Shown piece by piece: positions 57,126-64,000 of a stretch of 64,000 nucleotides of DNA. Each line of letters opens with the position of its first letter. The stretch's first letter is position 1. The notes under the pieces were generated by a model. The model saw only the letters and a list, made by a program, of their open reading frames with translations. It did no database searches and was not told the origin of the DNA. This DNA comes from Adiantum capillus-veneris (taxonomy: Eukaryota > Streptophyta > Polypodiopsida > Polypodiales > Pteridaceae): positions 150,737,640 through 150,801,639 of the forward strand of contig CM043955.1 of assembly GCA_014529385.2 (NCBI GenBank), read 5' to 3'. Both the position numbers and the translations under genes were made by a program.

Positions 57126-57870
57126 ATGTGGGTGCTCCTTGGTGCAATATGCAAGAAACCTCACACCATGGCAAAGCTAATAAGACAATTAAAAGACAAG
57201 CTTGTCATATCAAAATGAAACATAACACAGAAATGTACTCAAAGTAACATGACAAGATAGACTTCAATCCCAATATAATCTCAATGACTCTCAACATGTA
57301 CAATTACAAACTTTGGTTGGAAGCATGCACAACTCCAAACCATGTGCTCATAGGGTAAAATGGGGGTATTGAGGCTCAAATTGAATAGGGAGAGTGTTGT
57401 ATACAAAGACTAGAGTCTAGAAAAAGACTCGCACCTAACTCATGCCCAAATAATCATATACACAATGGCTATACATCATCCAGAATTCCTAGCAAATATC
57501 CCTAAAGAGACAGTTGCACATATCTGGACTATAGTGGTGGCTATAGCCTAGCCAAGGTGTCCACTCGACTACCACTCCTCTGTGTTCCACTAAGCACCTC
57601 TGGTCCACTAGGCCACGACGGCCCTGGTCTTAGTCAAGTGTCTGCACAAGTATGAACCCAAGACTAACTGTAACCCCTAGCTACCTGTCCAATTCAAGTG
57701 ACACTCTTGCCCAGCTACAATATTTGATCTCTTCCTTATAAGGCCTTGAAGCATCATATTTGAGTGTTTGTGGATGCATGTAGGTTTGATAACCTTTTCC
57801 TACTAGTGGGTCACCACTCTCCATATAGTGGGATGAGGTGCGATAGTGGCACACCATAAGAAATATGTAT
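56547..57870. other. No gene recognised; C-run and CT microsatellite
   Basis: Only low-complexity DNA can be named: a C-run at 57052-57075 running into (CT)n to 57122. The frames through it are products of the repeat. Confidence 0.55.
57052..57122 (+). repeat. C-run followed by (CT)n microsatellite
   Basis: About 24 C then about 47 bp of CT. Confidence 0.97.
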
Positions 57871-58046
57871 TGTAATGGTACAGGCATCGTGTGCCAACTT
57901 GAAAAGTTACATGGAAAGCAGCAGGTTCTAAAAACATATGGTCCAAAAGTTAGCGCCCAAAGGGTTGTCAATACAGTGCATGCCACATCATCGGCCTCCA
58001 CACAATTTTGGGCTTTGTGTTTTTGTGATCTGCTTTATTTGATTAT
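57871..58046 (-). repeat. 3' LTR remnant of the third TGTCACAA-family element
   Basis: Matches 60733-60775 and then 61030-61255 of the 5' LTR; GTGCCAACTTGAAAA is joined directly to GTTACATGGAAA, marking the internal deletion. Homology ends near GCTTTATTT. Confidence 0.75.
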
Positions 58047-58785
58047 GAGAACGGCAATTGTAGTCCAATTGCATACGCCATCATTGGTATATACCTTGAT
58101 TTGTGAACTCAATTTCCAAAAATCTACTTCCTTGATGAACTTGTTTCCTGTCAAGCATCACCTGTACTCTATCTACAAGTCTTGCGAGAAAACTCCCCAA
58201 AATCCCTGCATCTTCTTCCCTTCTCCTTTGCCGATTTTTCGTCTTCATCCACTCCCTCTTTTCTTCACATCGCTCCCCTTGCACAAATTCTAAGAGAGAA
58301 ATCTCATCCAAGAAGAAGAATAAACCCCCTCTTCCTTTGCTTCCCCTTCTTCCTTCTTCTTCTCCTATTTCTTCCCGCAACTCTTTTGAAAAACAACAAA
58401 GTATGATAACTTCGATACTCCAATTGGTGCAAAATCAGCCTATGTGCGTGAGACACAAAAATAGTCAAACAATGTTTCCTTCTCCCATGCGGGCCGTTTT
58501 TATGGAAAACAAATTTTGTAAAAATTTTATAGAATAGGACTTTTGTCCCTCCTCATGCGTTACATTTAGTCTCTCACCCACTTTCTTTTCTATCATTGCA
58601 TGTTTTAAGAGGCATTTCTCATGCAACCCTTTCTTGTAAGCATCAAATCTCTACAATTGGGCTTGCACATCTGCTATGATATTTTGACATACAGTTACCT
58701 TTGCACTTGGTTGCTCAATCAACATATACACTTCAATCAGGTAAGATATTCATTTTTTAACCTTGTTTCATATCGTGGAAGCGGA
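58047..58785. other. Unassigned DNA inside the third TGTCACAA-family element
   Basis: Pyrimidine-rich on the plus strand (TTCTTCC repeats 58200-58380). Not found in the other family copies. Could be an insertion that removed the 3' LTR end. Confidence 0.4.
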
Positions 58786-59343
58786 TCAGCGACATGACTG
58801 CGTCGATGAACACTCCTCCTAGACAAACAGTCTTACGGCATGAAGTATTCAACGACTACCTTGTCACTCCCCCCGCAAATAAGCTAAAAAGATCTAGAGG
58901 TTTTACAACTAACATGAACACTCATCTCAGGAAAGCTCGAGCCGGAGATATTCCACATCATTGAAATCAACAACAAAACCAAGGAATCTCAAATCAAAGT
59001 CCAAACAGATCATTTTAAAACATTTTTTTCTAGACAGTATTGTCAAACAAGGTTCAAGGAGTATCTTAATACAAATCAAACTTAAAATCATTTGGAGTTG
59101 TATCAATCAAACTTTAAGGACAACTAGCTTGCCATTTTGTTGTGAAGTCATGGTGCACTCCCGAATCTGAATGGTGGCATCGTTCTTGTCATGCCAAGGC
59201 ATGTCTAAAAGATTGTCATAGTTTCCTAACTCCATGATGTGAAATTTGCTTTGCCTTGGTACCCTTGGATAGTGTTCGGAAGAGCATCAATGAAGGGTAC
59301 AAGTTTCTAAGTTTTCCTTGTGGTGAGCTCGACTTCAAGTTCC

Positions 59344-59640
59344 CTAGCGAGTTGTGGATGAAATCAGGAGATCTAGCTGGATGAAATTCTTGGTGGCTCC
59401 TTGGTCGAAGAAGATAAGTGGCTTGAAGCCATTGATCTTTCCATAGGCTCTACATAATTCATTGGAACCTTCAAGAGCGATGCCATAAATGTCATGAATA
59501 AGTACCACTACAATTTTGGCTCTGTTTGCATGTGGTTGTTCTGGAGGCATATTCCCTTCAGCAGGACAATTATTGTAGTGTGTCCCCATTTGGAAACATT
59601 CAAAGCATCAACCATCTTGTAGTAGGGTGTCTCGTCGGCA
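59344..59640 (-). pseudogene. gag zinc knuckle and protease start (third TGTCACAA-family element)
   Basis: Minus strand: stop, then CFECFQMGTHYNNC, a zinc knuckle with the His moved by one position, AEGNMPPEQPHANRA, then CRAYGKINGFKPLIFFDQGATKNF, where the protease triad D-S-G has become D-Q-G. Frame ends at 59344. Confidence 0.72.
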
Positions 59641-59911
59641 TTGAGTCACACAAGGTCTTGCTAAATGAGTCGAGTTGTCAAGAGAATCCCGAGAATTTGT
59701 TCGTTGTGGTTGAGGATTTTGAATGCTGGTCGGTTGCTCTTCCATAACAAATTCCAATATTTCTTTCATCAGTTTGTAACCAACCGCAACATGGTCCATC
59801 AATTCTTGCATAGTAGATGCTTGCTTAGATAGAAAATATTCTTATAGGGATGATGCTGGTAGCCCAGTGGTATAGCACTCACATTGGTCCTCAAAGCTAA
59901 TCAGCTTGAAG

Positions 59912-60574
59912 CTAGAAAGACACCAAAAGGTAAACATCGAGGAACCTTTGGTTGTAACCTTCCATTGTTTCTATGGCAAGCATTTTTAGGTCACCCCATT
60001 CTTCCAAAAGGTTTACTTCAAATAGGCATGTCGTGGCTCCGGGCAAAATATTCTTGAAAGCCTGCCAAGCCCTTGGAGCATGCGACTGGGTAGCTATGGA
60101 ACTCCACCAATGCATAGCATTCTCTTTGAGAAATCCTGCCGCTCGAGAGATCGTTGATTCTTTTGTGTAGTTCCCCAAGGCATCGATTTTGTCAAATTGC
60201 TGCAGGAACTGTGCAAGGCTTTCTTTTGATCTTTCACACCAGAAAGGTGAAAAATTTTACTGCAGATCCACCGTTCTTGAAGTCCTTTGGTTGAATTTGT
60301 GCAAATCCAAGATGTGGATAATAATAGGAGAAAGCATAAGGACTCCAACCATTGTATCGGGGTGGAGGTGGTGGCAACGACGAGGTAGTTGCCCTGTTGT
60401 GTACACAAAAGGTGATTGAACCGTATCCTTGAAAACTCCCCCAATCAGAATCAAAGACTTAGTTTGTCGATTAGAAGCCCTTGTGCTTTTTGGTGCTCGA
60501 AGAGGAGGAACAAACTGAGGCAATAGAGGAGGCAACATGTAATTCAAATATTGTTGAAAGCTCTGCAAAACCAA
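59912..60574 (-). pseudogene. gag capsid (third TGTCACAA-family element)
   Basis: Minus strand, in three frames: LQSFQQYLNYMLPPLLPQF (N-terminus), then the core GFLKENAMHWWSSIATQSHA and PRAWQAFKNILPGAT, then METMEGYNQRFLD-like. The same capsid words occur at 17480 and 26700 ([10 protein letters not shown]). Confidence 0.78.
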
Positions 60575-60713
60575 TAGATTCTATCGAGGATGCTTCAAGA
60601 GAATGTTGGGAAGCCCGTTGAGGAGAAATTGCACTATTTTATGGAATCCAAAAATGCCATCTTGCTCCATCTATTCTTGGGAGGACCGGTAAGCTTTCAA
60701 AAAGCACATGACT

Positions 60714-60728
60714 GAAGCTCTTATACCA
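60714..60728 (-). other. Primer-binding site (third TGTCACAA-family element)
   Basis: Minus strand TGGTATAAGAGCTTC, four bases from the LTR end. Confidence 0.75.
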
Positions 60729-60732
60729 CCAC

Positions 60733-61173
60733 TATAATAGTATGGGCACCACGTGCCAACTTGAAAATAACAGACTAAACAGATTTTAGGCACTTCAAGA
60801 CAACTGAATTGGAAGAGAGAGAATCCACACTACACGGAGTACCAGAGTTCCACTCCCAAATTGCATTGGCCCCAAACCTTGGCACCTCTTTCAATGTTTC
60901 TTTATAATGCTTCAACAGATTAGACTCTAGGAATTCTGCTCTGCTTCACCTCCCAGTAGAATACCAAAGAGAGAGCCCAATGCAACACACTTATTTGAAG
61001 GCCTTGGCTTCAACCCATAGTAGTTACATGAAAAGTAGTAGGTTTTACAAGCATTTGGTCCAAACGCTAGCACCCAGAGGACTATCCATATAGCGGTGCA
61101 ACATCATCAACTTATAGTGCAATTCATGGAATTATGTACAGCATACCACATCATCAGTCTCCATGCAATTTTG

Positions 61174-61242
<69 letters not shown>

Positions 61243-61488
61243 CTGCTTTATTTTAGGGTTTAGGCCCCTCGGTCGGTTTTTGTAAGTTGGGTTGGGTTAG
61301 GATTTTTAACCTAACCCTCTTTAGTCTTTAGGCCACTTAGCCAGCTTTAGTAAGTCGGTAAAAATTTTCCTTCTTCTGCATCTAGGGTTTAGACCCCTCG
61401 GCCAGGATTTGCAAGTTGGCTACGCTTAGGCTCAAGGTGTCCTAACCCTCTTGGCCTTCAGTGGTTGGCACATCAGTAGTTTGTGACA
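60733..61488 (-). repeat. 5' LTR of the third TGTCACAA-family element
   Basis: 756 bp; minus-strand start TGTCACAAACTACTG. Conserved motif (reverse, diverged) at 60868-60903. A (TG)n(AG)n compound microsatellite at 61172-61240 expands it. Confidence 0.85.
61172..61240 (+). repeat. (TG)n(AG)n compound microsatellite
   Basis: About 26 bp TG then about 40 bp AG. Confidence 0.95.
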
Positions 61489-61493
61489 TGTAT

Positions 61494-61920
61494 GATGTGA
61501 CTTGTCACCCACTAGGCGATGTTGTCCGTGACTAGAGGTGCGATAGTGGTACTTGGGAAGAAATATGTATGACGTGACTTTTCACCGCTGTAGTAGGTGA
61601 CTAGGGGAGTTCTTGTCTATGTATCTCAAGTAAGAAATGACATCAATACATCAGAGGTTGTCATAAGAACAAGGCAGTTTATTGACTTTGTAGCCCTTGT
61701 AAGGTTTGCAATTGCATCCACAATGCTTCACAATCTCTTATACTATTCTAGACACAGCTTGTAAATTCTCTCAATTTGGAGACTTGTGCTGCATCTTTGT
61801 GAATCTCAATCTCTCCATCCGGACTCGGTAGAAAGAGGCGTGCAAGTGCAACCACCTTTGCCCTTTGACGACTATATACACCACCTTGCTCCTTTGTGCA
61901 CCGCTAACTGCTTTTTCATA

Positions 61921-61962
<42 letters not shown>

Positions 61963-62615
61963 ATTATAATATTATCCTTCATGATCTGCAACAAACCCTC
62001 AGTCCCATATGGCATTGTTAGAGCAGAGATGGTTACACTGCTCATGCTAGTAGATGCTCTTTCCAAACAGTATACTTAAGCCAAAGGAAGAGAGAGACTC
62101 AAACAAAGCCTTGGAGGCATCCACACTGCTAACAGAGGCCAGAGAGAGTAGATCTTGATATGCGCAAATGACATAGTGGTTCAACACCATAGTTAGAGGG
62201 AATGGAATTTTCAAGTCTTCGTTCCCTGTTTCCATTTCAACTTCCCATTCCGTATTTCGAATGTGAGTATCTATATCAAAGAATCACATTTCATGCCCAT
62301 TGTCATTCCCCATTCTGGGTAAATATGTGCAACACACATAGCCTTGTTATAGAGGAGCTCCTTTCTTTGCCCTTCTAGTATGATCGTATCTCACCATTTA
62401 TCCACCTCTCACACAATGAGGAGAACTAGGTCCTTAGAGCCGGGTCGCACTCAAGGGCAGTGGGGAGAGTAGTTGCTAGCGATGCTAGCACTTTGAGAAA
62501 GGGAGGGTTTAAGCTATTTTTTTGGTTGATAACAAAGGAGCGTGACTCTCGCCGTCTCTAGCCAATGAAGGAGCTTCATTTTTTAGCATTTTTCAGTAGG
62601 ATATTTGTAAGCTAT
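61494..62615. other. No gene recognised; CT microsatellite
   Basis: (CT)n at 61923-61960. The start of the region (61535-61600) repeats sequence found at 57836-57870, see findings. Confidence 0.5.
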
Positions 62616-62949
62616 GAGCTAGTTCACATGGAGGCTGGTCCGCAACTAGTTGCCAACCTTTTTGGTTCCCATGCGTCAATTCCTAAAAAAACTGCGAGCT
62701 GGTTGCGAAGAAGTTGCAGTCCGGCTTCACGTGCGTGAGGAGGAGCGGAGTCGCAACCACAGATACGACAAAGAGAGAGAGAGGAATAAAGTACCTGCGC
62801 TCGCAATTTCTAACCAATCAACTCTCATAACAAAATCTTGCACGCTAAATAAAGCTCGCTGCACTACACAAAGCTCCTTGCACGTGAACTCAGCAGTTGC
62901 GAGTTGGGAGTTGCGAACAAGTTCGGAACTCGACCACGTGAACTGACTC
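62616..62949. mobile_element. MITE-like element with imperfect terminal inverted repeats
   Basis: 334 bp. Left end GAGCTAGTTCACATGGAGGC, right end (reverse complement) GAGTCAGTTCACGTGGTCGA; the similarity goes on for about 40 bp to the ...CCAAC/CGCAAC words. TAT flanks both ends (62613-62615, 62950-62952), which would be a 3-bp target duplication. No transposase. The superfamily is not certain. Confidence 0.6.
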
Positions 62950-64000
62950 TATGCTAAGCGTTTGTGGGTGCGACCAGGTGTCCAGACACGATCTGCGGCT
63001 ATTTATCTAAGAGACTTGGATCACACCCATAGAGCCTCTTCCACTGAGGTTGCTGCATGCACTCAATGAATCTCTTGGTAGGGGCCAGCATATATCGATA
63101 CATACACGCCGCACAGTGCCTCATGGGTGGCAATCGAAAGCTTAAATGGTCATCGTACAGCTTATTAGAGATTGAGATAGGCTTGCGCTATTCATGTCGT
63201 CAGTATCAGTGGATTTGTAGAGTTTGTAGGGATGCATTATGTATGCAGATGCCCAGCTTATGAGAGCATACAGAGCTCATACTCCGCTCTGTTCACAAAG
63301 CAGCCCACTCTCAGAGAGCTGATGGAGGCGAGGGGCCAGAAACAGCTTGTCGATCCAGATATATAGGTAGTACTCCTCCAGTCACACACTACCTCTAGCG
63401 GAAGACGACAATCCTATCACCGACCTTTTTCAGAGAGCTGCTTCAACACTCTCTCCCATTATCACCCAGAGAGGAGTCATATTAGAGCAGACAAAGACCC
63501 GTCGAGCTCGTAGACAACCTAGAGCACCAAGACACCCAGCCAAGCTAATAAGCGAGGTTCGGGCTCGGCATCAGAGAGCTAGACAGGAGCAGCTAGAGGA
63601 AGAAAGCCTTTTCCGATACTACAACTATTCCTCCCCATGCACCCCAATAGGCTACTACATCCCTAAGACAAAGATGGAATCTCATGATTCCCTGAGCCCC
63701 CCCATATCTAGAGCTCCATCCCTTCATCATCACCCTTTCTTCCACCCATGATTATGCCACCCTCACTTATTTTCCTGCAGCCAGAGGACATACCATTAAG
63801 TTTTGTTTTTGGGGCCCCGCGGCGGGGGGGGGGGGGGGGCACGCTCATTCACATTTTGAGTATAATAAAACATGCCAAAGGTAATACAAGCCACCTAAGG
63901 TTTTTTTCATCAATTAGTACGTTTACGTGCGAGCACTGAGAGAGAAAAAGTGTGTCTACCATGTAGTAATTAACAAAACTTCCATTGCTCATGAAGAAGC
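62950..64000. other. No gene recognised
   Basis: Short frames only, none with a motif; a run of about 18 G at 63822-63839. The missing 5' exons of the beta-galactosidase were looked for here and not found. Confidence 0.45.

Larger units (their letters stand above)
57871..61488 (-). mobile_element. Third TGTCACAA-family element, minus strand, degenerate
   Basis: TGTAT on both sides (57866-57870, 61489-61493). 5' LTR 60733-61488, primer site 60714-60728, gag and a protease start on the minus strand, and a leader block at 58790-58880 matching 25850-25935. The 3' LTR is reduced to 57871-58046 with a gap of about 250 bp. No RT or integrase. It retains a zinc knuckle and protease start, both missing from the other two copies, so it is closest to a full gag-PR form. 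Confidence 0.82.

Noticed and set aside
57681-58001. 106-codon minus-strand frame as a BGAL 5' exon
   Set aside because: No GH35 motif; it overlaps the 3' LTR remnant and flank of the third TGTCACAA-family element.

Overview
The window is plant nuclear DNA from a species with a large, retrotransposon-rich genome. Evidence: spliced exons (GT-AG, phases that fit) of a plant GH35 beta-galactosidase, several Ty3/Gypsy LTR retrotransposons with plant-type initiator-Met-tRNA primer sites (TGGTATCAGAGC), a LINE tail, a MITE-like element and many CT/GA microsatellites. No bacterial-type operon, rRNA gene, tRNA gene or CRISPR array was seen. The species cannot be named; a fern, gymnosperm or large-genome angiosperm would all fit.

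Host gene. The only cellular gene I can support is a beta-galactosidase on the minus strand. Ten consecutive exons are visible (54791-54878 down to 13150-13474), 1557 coding bases = 519 codons in one frame across all nine junctions. The 5' exons holding the GH35 acid/base and nucleophile glutamates are not found up to 64000, and the last exon of the C-terminal lectin domain is not found below 13150. Between exon 52855-52952 and exon 14794-14903 lies one intron of 37,951 bp, made almost entirely of nested retrotransposons.

Layout. (1) 208-8298: Gypsy element (+), TSD GAGAG, pol with stops and frameshifts; its 3' end plus flank is tandemly duplicated (429 bp). (2) 8797-13149: LINE tail and unassigned DNA. 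(3) 13150-14903: five 3' exons. (4) 14904-52854: giant intron. An old minus-strand Gypsy element (pieces at 51.3-50.6, 50.1-49.7, 32.1-32.0, 31.3-31.0 and 16.5-15.8 kb) received two stacks. Stack A: a plus-strand non-autonomous element (16506-31047) holding a larger Gypsy element (17774-30358), which itself holds a solo LTR (18401-20382, TSD CCAAA) and a minus-strand copy of the same non-autonomous family (24809-27688, TSD CTAAC). Stack B: a non-autonomous relative of that larger element (32097-49739, TSD CTACT) holding a minus-strand Gypsy element (34313-47859, TSD ATTTA/G), which holds a plus-strand Gypsy element (35545-42568, TSD CATCT). (5) 52855-54878: five upstream exons. (6) 55.3-56.5 kb: a direct-repeat pair; 57871-61488: a third copy of the non-autonomous family (minus, TSD TGTAT); 62616-62949: a MITE-like inverted-repeat element.

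Most retroelement genes are broken. The target-site duplications and the coding sequence that resumes across each insertion give a relative order of events. Three LTR families that otherwise look unlike each other share a motif of about 36 bp at a fixed distance (about 120-140 bp) from the LTR end, the most unusual non-coding signal here.
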